From assembly GCA_023055425.1 (NCBI GenBank), contig JALGPY010000001.1, positions 144,051,368 to 144,115,367 of the forward strand: a stretch of 64,000 bases of DNA, read 5' to 3'. The notes under the pieces are model-generated. The model was not told the origin of the DNA. It saw nothing but the letters and a program-made list of their open reading frames with translations, and did not search any database. The stretch is from Linanthus parryae (Eukaryota > Streptophyta > Magnoliopsida > Ericales > Polemoniaceae). Within the stretch, counting starts at the first letter, position 1; each line of letters begins with the position of its first letter. Made by a program: the position numbers and the translations under genes. Shown here one piece after another: positions 35,901-46,122 of the stretch.

Positions 35901-36302
35901 TCAGGACCTCATGGGCCTGATTTTGCTCTCTGCTAATACTAATTAATGATTCCTTTAAAGCTTCTCTCAGATTTATCAGCCACGGTTAAGATTGCTTTGG
36001 TTGATGGTGCCCCTTCTTGGACAAAGGCTAGTGATAAGTTTGCAGCTTACTCCAGTGTCCAGCAGGTGCTTGATGTTGCTCCTTTAGCTTCTCCACCTCT
36101 TGGTGATCCAGTGGAAGCCCCAGCTGTTTGTGTTTGCGAGCTTGGTTTGCTTTTTGCTGAAGGTGGTGTACCTCCTGTGGCTCCAGAAGGCCCTCCTAGT
36201 TCTTGCCCCCCTCCCTTTGGTGCACCTTGTGAAGATTCTCTCCCTCCTTTGCCTCCATACTTGGTGCCCTCTGATGCTATCATTCCCTACATAATGCAGT
36301 AG
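32986..36302 (+). pseudogene. LINE ORF2: endonuclease, reverse transcriptase, zf-RVT, decayed
   Basis: It starts at ATG 32986 with the endonuclease signature MNILSWNCRGIGQ. An A run near 33095-33104 shifts the frame. The 33216-33821 frame holds GDFNQVV, TWFTWSNNRS, LDRAWCN and the catalytic SDHAPIF. The RT starts abruptly near 33955 (NGFVPGRIIQDNLLIAQDLV), so the linker and N-terminal RT appear deleted. It continues with LDISKSFDRVRW, GLRQGDPLSPFLF and the catalytic FADD near 34395. The zf-RVT-like C terminus is at 35197-35751 (CPFCYLTNETTTHLFLLCP). A Pro/Cys-rich frame at 35946-36302 closes the region. Stops and frame changes make it inactive. Confidence 0.88.
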
Positions 36303-36704
36303 CTACTTGGATCTAATCTTTCAATTTCTGTTTAGTTGGTTTCTTTCTGTATCTTTGTACTGGTTTGTGACTATTTTGGTAGCTTTTGGTTGCTCTTAGG
36401 TGAAGAGCTGGTATCTTTGGTTGGTAGGTTTGGATTATCCATCTTATGAACTTTAGTTGTATCTTATCTTTGCTATCTACGGAAGTTCTCATGTTCAACA
36501 AAAAAATATTAATACCAAAAACAATAATTATTATATTTATCAAAAAACTAACAATTATTAAAATATAAATATAAGGTGTTATCACTGACGTGCTACGACG
36601 GCCGCACATATGTTGGTCCAGGCCCCTGGCAAGCCAGGATAGGATATCTCTTAGTTTTCAACTATATTTTGTTTTGGATAAAGAAAACTGAATTTTGAAA
36701 CAAG

Positions 36705-37429
36705 TTGAGTTTAGAAGGAAAGATGCATCTTCTTCCCTACTCCAATTCTATCTCTAAATCTGATGCTCCTCTTGATTTATTACATAGTGAGGTCTGGGGG
36801 CCCGCAAGCTCTAAATCTTATCATGGGTGTCGCTACTATGTCTTGTTTATTGAAGATTACTCTAAATACACTTGCCTTTTTTCCGTTACACAATAAATCT
36901 GATGTTCCTGCTATTTTCTCTCAATTTAAAGTGAAAGTTGAGAAACACTTGAATTATCCCATTCGTATCTTATGTACCGATGGTTGCGAATTCACATCAT
37001 TCACCTTCTAACAATTACTTAGTAAATATGGGATAACCCTTAATAAATCATGCTCACACACACCACAACAAAACGGTGTCGCAGAACGCATAACACCGTA
37101 TCATGGAAACTGCTATCACTATGCTTAAGAGGGCTTTTTTGCCTAAGAATTTATGGTATCATGTTAATCGCATGCCTAGAAACAACACGCACAATATATC
37201 ACCCTCTGAACTTTTATTTGGCACTCTACTTTATTACTATAGTCTTAAGATTTTCAGGTGTTCATGTTCTCCTTATCTACGATCCTTACAATTCCTCAAA
37301 ATTTGATGCTTAATCCAGAGTTTGTACGTTTATTGGATATGCAGATAATTATAAAGGGTATTTGTGTTTAGATCGTAGTACAAATAGAATTTATATTAGT
37401 CGTGACGTTATCTTTGAACATTTTCCTTA
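36705..37429 (+). pseudogene. Integrase of the Ale-like copia, broken
   Basis: The 36705-36896 frame gives EGKMHLLPYS and the first Asp region (LDLLHSEVWGPASSKSYHG). The next piece shifts frame and carries LCTDGCEFTSF. The Glu region (PQQNGVAER) follows near 37060-37090 in a third frame. The last bases before the MULE read as the IYISRDVIFEH segment of the integrase tail. Several frame changes, plus loss of everything 5', make it inactive. Confidence 0.78.
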
Positions 37430-37469
37430 GGGTAATTGACAGAAACCACCCCTGTAGTTGGGACATTTA

Positions 37470-38467
37470 GGGCATGTCCACCAAGCCCTTCTAGCCAAGG
37501 CACCACCTCACTTTAGCCCTCCCAACCTCCATTTTCTCACTATTCATCTCTCCACCAACACATTCTTGCCAATGCTAGAATTGCCCCAAGGCAATGGGTT
37601 GGGCAATTCTAGCCTCTTGCCTTGCCTTCTAGCCCCAAAGCCACATAGACAATCCACCCACTTTTCACCCTCAAATACTAATTTTCATCTTCAAATACTT
37701 GCTTTTTAACAAATACCAGTTTACCCCATTGAAAAACAGTTTAAAAAAAACTGAAAATAAAACCGTTTCAAAACTGTTTACAAAAACTGGACAAAAAAAC
37801 TGCTTTAAACAGTTTGAAAAATTCACGAAACTTGTAAATAAAACTGTTTCAGAACAGTTGGAGAAGTTGGAAAAAAAAAAACAGTTTGCAAACAAACTGG
37901 GAAAAAAACAGTTTGCAAAAAACTGAGTAAAAAACAGTTTGCAAAAAACTGGAAAAAAAAAACTGTTTGCAAAAAACCGGGTGAAAAAAACAGTTTGCAA
38001 AAAAAAACTGGGAAAAAACAGTTTGCAAAAAACTGGGTAAAAAACAGTTTGCAAAAAACTGGGTATAAAAACAGTTTGCAAAAAACAGGGTAAAAAAACA
38101 GTTTGCAAAAACTTGGGTAAAAATTTCTATTTCAAAAAACAGTTTTACAAGCTGTTACAGTTTCTATTTCAAAAAAAAAAAGGTGTTACAGTTTCAAATT
38201 GGCAAAAATGAAAAAAAAAAAAACAGTATTTTTTAACTCTTTATAGTAATTAAAACATAATATTTTCATTACATAAGTAAAAGTATTACTAAAACACAAA
38301 ATATAGTATTTTTTACTTTTTTTTAATAGTGAACAGTGTCTTGCCTCTCACCCTGCCCCAGACGGGTGGAAACTCACTTCAAAAAGTAGTGAACAGTGTC
38401 TTGCCCCAGAGCAGAGCCTCAGAGCCCCTTGCCTTCTGCCCTGGTGCCCCAACGGGTGACCATGCCC
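37470..38467. mobile_element. PIF/Harbinger-like non-autonomous element, 998 bp, TSD TTA
   Basis: It starts GGGCATGTCCACC and ends GGTGACCATGCCC (imperfect inverse complements), with TTA duplicated at 37467-37469 and 38468-38470. It interrupts the left inverted repeat of MULE-C exactly: the repeat resumes with CCAGCTCGGCGACC at 38471. A TWA-type 3-bp target and GGGC ends are typical of PIF/Harbinger (Tourist) elements. It has no transposase and contains a tandem palindromic array. Confidence 0.87.
37850..38122. repeat. Tandem array of an imperfect palindrome (CAGTTTGC-AAAAAACTGG)
   Basis: About ten units of roughly 25 bp, each with CAGTTTGCAAAAAACTGGG and an A run of variable length. CAGTTT and AAACTG pair within each unit, so single strands can form serial hairpins. 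The long minus-strand frame here is a by-product of the repeat. Confidence 0.88.
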
Positions 38468-40011
38468 TTACCAGCTCGGCGACCTGACCTTTGGCTAGTA
38501 CCAAAAATCACCCTTGACACTAACAGTGAACAACGGAATAAATGAAAAGGCACTTTTGTCCCCTTTTCTTATCAAATTTACATAGCATAAAGTAAAAAAC
38601 TGAAAAGAAATGTCAATATAGAATTCACTTTCTTTTGTCTGCCACTCATTCTCTTTCCTCTTGAAGTGTCCTGTGATGTATGGTTAGACCAAATCCACAT
38701 CATTATCTCTTAGAGCAAACAAAAATTTCTCCAAAATAACCTGTCCTCCCTCTCCCCTCTCCTTACCCTGTATCCACTCATTTCGCTCTATCTCTATCTC
38801 TTATCTCTCCATCTGCATCTCTTTCTCAACCTGATCGAACAACCCTCTAGGCCTCAACCTCTGCTCAACCAAAGCCCAACTCCTCTTCGTCCCTCGAATC
38901 TTACCACGAACAACACCACCCGACTTTCTCTCTCTATCACTAACCTAATGGAATGAAACCCAGGAAGCAACCCACGAATGGAGAAACCTTCGAAACCTAG
39001 ACACAATCACGACCGCAATCGGCGGAAACTCAGGAAGCGCCCACAGACGAATTTGAAGCCCAGAAATTGATCATCTAGTACCAACTGATTCGTAGCCTTT
39101 AGCCCTAAGTGGGTTACCAGCAACTCGGCGACGATATTCACGGAGGAAACTAGAGTTGCATAGGTTCTAATCCGTAGCTAGGGTTCGATTTGCAGGAGAT
39201 GGGTCTCGAATCCGTAGCATTTGTTAATACTGTTCAATATTTTTTATCTTGCCATGTGTCGTTTGAGAAGAATGTGAACCCGTACTTTAAGATCTATTTT
39301 TTACTCTTCATCCATGGTCAAATAATAATAGTGGGTTGTTTTGGTGAAGTTTTTTCAAACTCATTAAAATTGATAGCAAAGCTGGGGTTTCTTCAATTTT
39401 GAGGATTCACATTAAGCAATGCCAACTAATAAATCGACAGCAGAGCCAATGGATTTATCAGGGTTCCTAACTTGTTGTAGTGGGTGTTGTTGGGTTCGGT
39501 TTTTTGTGGCGGCGACCGAGTTCTATTTGGTAGCAGTGATGGTAGTAGTGAAGACTGTGGTTGCGGTTATAGTTGGGTTGTTGGGGCGAAGGGGGAGTGA
39601 TGTGCTAGAGAACAAAAACGAGAAATAGAGAGTAGTGGTGGCGGTGTCGTGGTTGGGTTTTGAGGGTAAAGTGAGAATTCTCAAATATAGTTAATTTTTG
39701 GACCCATCAGTCTGGTGAGGCTTATTGGTAAAACTTTTAAGGGACAGAATCATCCAAAAGACATAAGCGATGATGAAGGGTGATAATTTGGTAAATTGTG
39801 TACTAAAATTTAGGGTAATAATGTCAATTCAAGTTTGGAAGGGCAAAGTTGTCTCAAAAAATGTGTAAGTAACGAACATGGACAAATGGGTGGTTTGTGT
39901 CAATACTTTAGCTTAACTAGAGTGGTTGGTGGTATTTGCCAAAGGTCAGGGTACTAAGTTGGTAAATGCCCAAATTACAAGGGTGGTTTCTTTCAATTAA
40001 CCTTTTCCTTA

Positions 40012-41869
40012 TGCTAACTCCATAACTTCTGATTGTGCTTCTCCACATGTTTCAGGTACTACGGTGCCACAAACCACTACAGTCCTGTTTCCACTCGATC
40101 CCGCCCCATCTATGATGATGTTGCCAGACCAAAGCCCGTATGAACCACCTTTGGCTGCAGAATTGCAGCCTGCCGGTGCTCTTGGAGCACCTGATTCGGA
40201 CATAGTCAAGAATTCAGCCGCAGATTCTGTCACCGGTACCAGCACGTCAATCCCAGTCGCAGCTGCGCCCTACTCGGATCCGGCACCAACTGAGATGGAC
40301 AACCAACACCCCAATGTTCCTGTTTCCAACACTCATCCAACGCGTACTCGTAGCAAAGCCGGTATAAGCAAAAAGAAATCAGGTTTACTACTATTACTAC
40401 TGTTCACGATCGTACATCATACACAGAGGCTAGTAAACACTCGCAGTGGCGTTCCACCATGACTGACGAGTTCACTAGCCTCACACAGCAAAATACATGG
40501 ACTTTGGTACATCTGCCATTACACGCAAACATGATAGGGAATAAGTGGGTATATTACACCAAATACAACCCAAATGGTATTATCTCACTGTACAAGGCAC
40601 ACCTTGTTCCCAAAGGGTTTAACCAAAACCCGGGCATTGATTACGATGAAACCTTCAGTACCGTTGTCAAACACTCCGCCGTTCGTACTATTCTTGCCCT
40701 TGTTGCTAATTTTGATTGGCCCCTACAACAGCTAGATGTCAAAATGCCTTTCGTCGTGGCATTCTTCGTGAAACAGTTTATATGAGTCAACCCCAAGGAT
40801 TCAAAAACCACAATTCCCGCAATATGTTTGTAAACTAAACAAGTCTATATATGGTTTAAAACAAGTCCCTAGGGCTTGGTTTGAGCGTTTCACGTCTTAT
40901 TTGTTTACCCTTGATTACACTTCATCATACACTGATTCATCACTTTTTATTTGTCACTCTCATGGAAATATTACCATTTTACTTTTGTATGTAGATTATA
41001 TCGTCATCACATGAAGTGGCACTTCTTTCATTTCTCTTCTCATTCACAAACTAAATTCCGAATTTTCTATGACTAATCTTGGTCTGCTAACATACTTTCT
41101 AAGACTTGAAAAAGAACCAAACATGGTATTTACATTCATCAAGGCAAGTATATTACTGATCTTCTTTCTCGTTTTAACATGTTAATTTGCAAGTCTGCTC
41201 ATACTTCTTTGTCTGCAGGTACAAAGTTTCAGGCTCAAGACAACTCTCCTCTACAGGATACTAATCTGTATCGCCAACTACTGCGCCCTACAATATTTAA
41301 CTTTTAGTCGTCCTGACATTTCTTTTTCTATTAATCATCTTTGTCAATTTATGCACACACCAACTGAAAACCATATGATAGGTTCTACATGTATTCTTCG
41401 TTATTTACAAGATTCCAAAAATCATGGCTTATTTTGTCAAAAGGTGGTTATGCACATTACTGCGTTCAATGACGCTGACTGGGCTGGAAACCCAACTGAT
41501 CGTTGTAGTACTTCACACTTTGTAGTGTTTCTTGGAACCAATCCTAATACATTGGGGAGCCAAGAAACGACCAAGTGTTGCTCGGTCTTCCACGGAAGCT
41601 GAGTATCGAGCACCAGCTTCCACTGCCTCTGAATTAGCTTGGTTAAAGATTTTATTTCTTGACTTAAATATTTATATACCATCAAAACCCACTCTTTGGT
41701 GTGACAATCTCTCCGCTATTGCCATCACCGCCAACCCTTTGTGATTTAACTATTTCTTTTGTGAACAGCTCCGATCAAATTGCCGACATTTTTACAAAAG
41801 GGCTTACAACTTCTCACTTCCAAAATTTAAAAGACGTCATGGTGCAAGCCCCATCAATTTGAGGGAGAG
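40012..41869 (+). pseudogene. Linker, reverse transcriptase and RNase H of the Ale-like copia, broken
   Basis: The 40064-40462 frame is the Pro/Ser-rich integrase-RT linker ending in the conserved TRSKAGI motif. RT starts at 40459 with NTWTLVHLPLHANMIGNKWV and includes GIDYDETFSTVVKHSAVRT. After a frameshift near 40785 the sequence decays. The catalytic box near 40988-41004 reads YVDY rather than YVDD. RNase H pieces follow at 41351-41744 (FNDADWAGNPTDR, RSSTEAEYRAPAST). The last piece (SHFQNLKDVM) runs up to the polypurine-like tract at 41861-41869. Confidence 0.82.
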
Positions 41870-42228
41870 TATTAGAGTATAATGACTAAAAAGGCCGAAG
41901 CTAGAAGACTTTATTGGATTGGGCCTTTTCAGCCTCAAGCCCAAACAAGCAGAGTTATCTCAGCTCTCCCGAGGACTCAAACGCAACAGAAGGCAAAGTA
42001 AAGGTTCTCGGCAAAGCCATACAAACCGGAAGGATTCTTGTGTAAATAGTAATATCGGATCTGATTCTCATTTATGCTCAGTCGTGGATCAAGCTTTGAC
42101 TAATCCAACGGTCGCCACATTTATTGTAATATTTTATTTATAGCACTAAGTGCAGATTCATTGTAATCAATCAACAAACGATGAACTTCATTGTCTTCCT
42201 CTCCGTCACTGTGTTTCTCGCCATTACA
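41870..42228 (+). repeat. Probable 3' LTR of the Ale-like copia
   Basis: It begins right after the GAGGGAGAG purine tract with TATTAGAGTATAATG (TA where TG is expected). An ATTTTATTTATAGCAC region lies near 42129, and the sequence probably ends CCATTACA at 42228. With no 5' LTR in the window the right boundary is an estimate. Confidence 0.55.
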
Positions 42229-42733
42229 GTGTGTTAATCGAGACATCAAAACCTTCATCGGTTTCTTCTCAATTCATTCGGTCAAATATAAACAAGACTA
42301 CAAGTGTTTAAATAATAAAATGTCTAGACTTAGTGGGTTCACTTACATGGATCAGGAAAGAACCGAAAAGAAAACCTAGCTCGTTAACTAATTAAATAAA
42401 CTATTAAATAAATAAATAAAAGTACTTAATTAACGACTAATACTAAATAAATAATATTCATAACGATGGTGATAAGGTTGTCCCGTATCAAGCATTGACA
42501 GGTCTAATGACCTCGTCGGGGTGGATATTTTTGGTTGTGGGTAAGTGGTTGTGCTGAAAATATGTATGTACATCAAATCCACTATTTCCGATTCATAAAA
42601 TAAATAGGAGAATCATACTGAATCTGGAAAGGAAATGTAGGATGAACTTCAATAAGCAATGTCTAGTATCCATTCGCATAAGCTTCTTTTTGGCAAGATA
42701 GCATTGGAGACACGGACCTCAACGGCCATGAGT
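42229..42733. other. Spacer with the putative 3' end of the carrier gene
   Basis: AT-rich sequence including an (AAAT)n-like patch near 42397-42420. It lies just 3' of the minus-strand carrier pseudogene and may include its former 3' UTR. No other feature seen. Confidence 0.5.
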
Positions 42734-44698
42734 TTAAGCAGCAGAAACTCTAGCTGAACTTTGTCGGGGAGGTAGGTTAAGCCAAGACTTCATCATGTCG
42801 TATGCTGTAAAACCAATTGCAACAGAAGGAACAACCTGCAGGTAACACAAACCCATAAATAAATTGTAATAAAGCTTTAACTAGTGAAGAAGAAGCAAGC
42901 AAGCTATCAGAACAATGTTCCCTCAGAAACTTCTTATATCAGTGGCCATTTTAGCGAAGTGTAGACTCTAATTTTTCTACACCATGTGAAAAAAGGAAAA
43001 CAATCTTAACAAGGTCTTAAAATGAATTATCTGGTGATAAAATATTAATTCTCTAAAATAAATTACCGCAATGAAATTGGTGCTGAGCCCTGCAAACAAC
43101 TGTTGCCACCCTTGATGACGAATAATAGTGGCAAGAACCACCCACGCATTCTTGTGCATGGTTCCAGCTGGTAACGAAGATCGCAGATGCCCGACCTAGA
43201 AAATAACATCAAATAATTAAATACGGGAGAAAAACACAATTCCGGATGCTACTGAGTATATATAATCCTCGTCATAAGATAGGTTTCTACATCTCTATGG
43301 AACCAGGAACTTTTGGAGGAAATGATAAGGAAAAGTTTTCTTTTTTTTTTCTTTATTTATTTATTTATTTATTTAAGTTTAGCTCTTTTGCTTCTGAAAT
43401 TTGTTTTCATTCCAAAATCATGATTCAGGGAACAGATGCAACCATCAATTTTTTCTTACCCCCAAAGCATCCTCCATCATCAAGAATATTGTTGTCTTGA
43501 GCGAATCAGAGAAGCAGGGTCGTCTATACCATTTGGCCAACTAATGACTTACCTAGGGCCCCAACAATGGGAGTGTCCCAATTTTAGACAACGATGAAGG
43601 TTATATGAGTAATTTTACATGCATATATCACGTTTCACACGTTCGCTTGCAATAATTGATCCCAATTTCCAAATACTTTTCCCATCTCATTTTGTTATGC
43701 ATATTTTTCTTTTACAACGAGGGTCCCGAAAGCTGTAATCGCCTGCAGAGAAGGATATAGATTGAAGTGTGTAATGATCTGTAAAGAAATACCAGAATCG
43801 TGTGCCGGACAATGGCTAAGGGCCGGACAAAGGTCTGGGCAAACAAACCAGCAAAAGCTCCCCAAGAAAGGTTCACCAGGATTGATTTTTGGTGTTCTTC
43901 AGGAACATGCCTCTTTAGCGTCTCATAACCACAAAACTTCAAACCCGCAAAAGGAAGGATGCGTATGAGTTGTTGGGCTGCTCAAAAAACCGTAACACTT
44001 TGATCACTTAAGAGATGATTTACAAAAGCTTAAACATGGAACTCACTTTGCGGCTTTACCTACGCCTCGATACAGTCCCCTTAATCCTTCATGTTCATAG
44101 AGACCAGACAACGCCCGTTTTAAGAGAATATATTCAGGCAGCATGTGAGAATTTCTAATTCCGCCTCTGAGACTTTCTATAGTATAAACCTTTGGAAGAA
44201 GAGAAAATTAAGATAAGGACACATCATTTAGAAAATCTCTCTTTTACCAGAGTCATAAGACAATGAGCAAAAATAAGAATTATAACTTCTATATACAAAC
44301 TCAGCCAATTTATTAGAACATTATATACTTACATTTGCACACACACGGGCCATGAGCACAAGTGTGAAAGAGGGATAGTTATTGACAGATTCATGTATAA
44401 TAGACACATGCACAGACTTACTGGCATATATTAGTAAAGAATTCAGGAAGGAATTTGCTCGACCTGCACGTCACCTCAGACATCTTGGAGCATAAAAGAA
44501 ATTCATTAAGTAACAAGACGGCATATTCATATCAGCTTAAGGGCCAGTTTGAAAATGCTGTGGGATTTAGAATACAGGTAATACTACAGATAAAAGGAGC
44601 TTTTAAGCTCAACCTCTCACTTATTTCCGCTCATCCAAACAGCCCCAATATGCCCTACCTGAACAATATCATGAATAGTTACTAAAAGTTGATAATAA

Positions 44699-44776
<78 letters not shown>

Positions 44777-46122
44777 AAACAACAACTCTGTGAGCTACAT
44801 ACTGGGTTAGAGAGCGTAGCACGAGCCGAATCTAAGGGATACGTGCACAGAACTGCTGTTCCGCCAGATGCTGAACCGGCCAATAGATCGACAACAGGAC
44901 CTGTCCTGAGAGCAGAGCAATTATCCATGATCCAAGAACGATAATGCTCGTATGTCATGAAATGCAATGCTGAGTAAGGAACAATCCGAAGAAGAGAAGC
45001 TCCATTTCCTCTAGCAGACAGGACAATTATCAAGTTAAAACAGCAGTCAAGGAAAAAACATGTCGATAAGGGAGGAAATCTGATACCATTGAAGAAGTTA
45101 CCTATAAAATCGTGAAACACCTCCATGCTTCCATACCTTCTTAAATGACTATATGTGGGATACTTCACTTGTAAACTAGAATGTTACGAAAACATGAGCG
45201 TGTTTATTAGGACATATTAAGAGGCCAAAACTATGTTCAATCAGCAATGTACACCCTGAACTCATCAGTTACAATGAAGATAATACGGCAACCAAACAAA
45301 AACCAATAAAGTTGCAGATTTTGATATTGATAAGAAGATGAAAACTGCCCCATAAACAGCAGAATAAGTAATTTAGTTACTTAAAGACAAACAAATGAGG
45401 TTGATAAGTTTCCTAGGACACAAAAGGATATGCTATAAGCCCTTTGATACCCTTCCGTATAAAAGGTTCTTTTTATCAGAATATGTTTCCTAGGACACAA
45501 AATGATCTGCTAGTATCTTCAAAATCGTGACAAATGATAATATGCACCCTGAATCCCTCAGATATGTGTCAAATTGATCCATAGTTCTTGATGCTCATCA
45601 TTGACCTTGTCAATTTCCACTAATTGAAATTCTAGCATACACAAAAAATGATGTTTACAAGATAGTGGTCCTAATGTACTAATGTAATGTCTTTCTGTTC
45701 TGGGAACTGCCCTGCATTGTCTCCATCAAACCACTTGTGTCCACGTTTGTGGTTCTTAGTTGAATGATGAAACAAGTTCATCAGGGGGAAAGATTTTTAC
45801 AGTTTGAGTCAACAAACTGCAAATTTTAATCAGATAAGTGTCCCTAAGCATTAGTTGTAAGCTTGCAGTGACAACCTATGGACGATTAATGACCATCGTT
45901 ACAAGCATGAGGATGCAAATAATCAAATTGAAAAATCACCTGGAAGTACATTTTAATCTGTCCCAAAGGAGCGACAGCAGTTTTGGCAAATGCACCCGCA
46001 GAACCTCCTGCAATAAGCTGCCTGACATAGATAGGTAAAGAATCAACATACTTAGCCTGTTTTCTAGTGGATGACTCGCCGGGAAACGCAGCCACATCTG
46101 TTGACCCTTGTGATGAACCCAT
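42734..46122 (-). pseudogene. Mitochondrial carrier (CoA-carrier-like), seven exons, one nonsense codon
   Basis: Exons on the minus strand: 46122-45940, 45175-45102, 45010-44803, 44189-44060, 43977-43793, 43195-43067, 42835-42734. They total 1011 nt (337 codons including stop). All introns have GT/AG ends and every phase fits. The product resembles the plant mitochondrial coenzyme A carrier family: LPIYVRQLIAGGSAGAFAKT, GNGASLLRIVPYSALHFMTY, KRHVPEEHQKSI, ending at TAA 42734-42736. Codon 70 in exon 2 is TAG (45149-45151) where relatives have Gln (VYQS...KK), so full-length protein is not expected. Carrier signature 1 reads PLGQIK (acidic residue lost) and signature 3 PLAIVR (Asp lost); signature 2, PLDSAR, is normal. 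Such acidic residues form the matrix-side salt bridges. I infer a recent pseudogene; a sequencing error at codon 70 is possible, but the two signature losses support decay. Confidence 0.85.
44699..44787. repeat. (CAA)n microsatellite in intron 3 of the carrier gene
   Basis: Nearly 90 bp of CAA repeat with two interruptions (AAAAAC) near the end. The Cys-rich minus-strand frame across it is an artefact of the repeat. Confidence 0.97.

Larger units (their letters stand above)
26841..36504 (+). mobile_element. Full-length L1-type LINE with 14-bp TSD, interrupted by a long LTR-like element
   Basis: A perfect 14-bp duplication AATATTAATACCAA lies at 26827-26840 and 36505-36518. Between them are a 5' UTR, ORF1 (DUF4283-like region and zinc knuckle), ORF2 (AP endonuclease, RT and C-terminal zf-RVT region), a 3' UTR and a short A tail. 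Subtracting the nested element (28212-31967 plus one 5-bp TSD) leaves about 5.9 kb, the usual size of a complete plant L1. Both ORFs are decayed. The presence of the 5' UTR and an exact TSD shows it was not 5' truncated at insertion. Confidence 0.92.
37430..40002. mobile_element. MULE-C with 9-bp TSD, inserted in the Ale-like copia
   Basis: The left end GGGTAATTGACAG (37430) and right end TTTCAATTAACC (40002) are imperfect inverse complements. The inverted repeat extends over roughly 75 bp once the nested PIF-like element is removed. It is flanked by a perfect 9-bp duplication TTTTCCTTA (37421-37429 and 40003-40011). There is no transposase. The interior (38640-39660) is pyrimidine-rich and then gene-like but has no recognisable product. 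It belongs to the same terminal-repeat family as MULE-D. Confidence 0.88.
36690..42228 (+). mobile_element. Ale-like Ty1/copia remnant, 5' truncated, split by a MULE
   Basis: The left piece (about 36690-37429) carries the end of the GAG-pre-integrase region and integrase. The right piece (40012-41869) carries the linker, RT and RNase H, followed by a polypurine-like GAGGGAGAGT and a probable 3' LTR. The pieces are split exactly by a MULE with a 9-bp TSD. Gag, protease, primer site and 5' LTR are missing. Motifs (LDLLHSEVWGPAS, NKWVY, DETFS) fit the Ale/Retrofit lineage. Confidence 0.82.

Noticed and set aside
37671..38108. 145-residue Phe/Cys-rich minus-strand frame
   Set aside because: It is generated entirely by the tandem CAGTTTGC/AAAAAACTGG array; no start context or domain.
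37850..38122. CRISPR-like array
   Set aside because: Units vary in length with no unique spacers, and the context is a plant transposon.
44617..45168. 183-residue minus-strand frame with a long Cys run
   Set aside because: The Cys run is the (CAA)n repeat read in one frame. The genuine coding part is exon 3 of the carrier (44803-45010); the frame continuing upstream of it is not the exon 2 frame.
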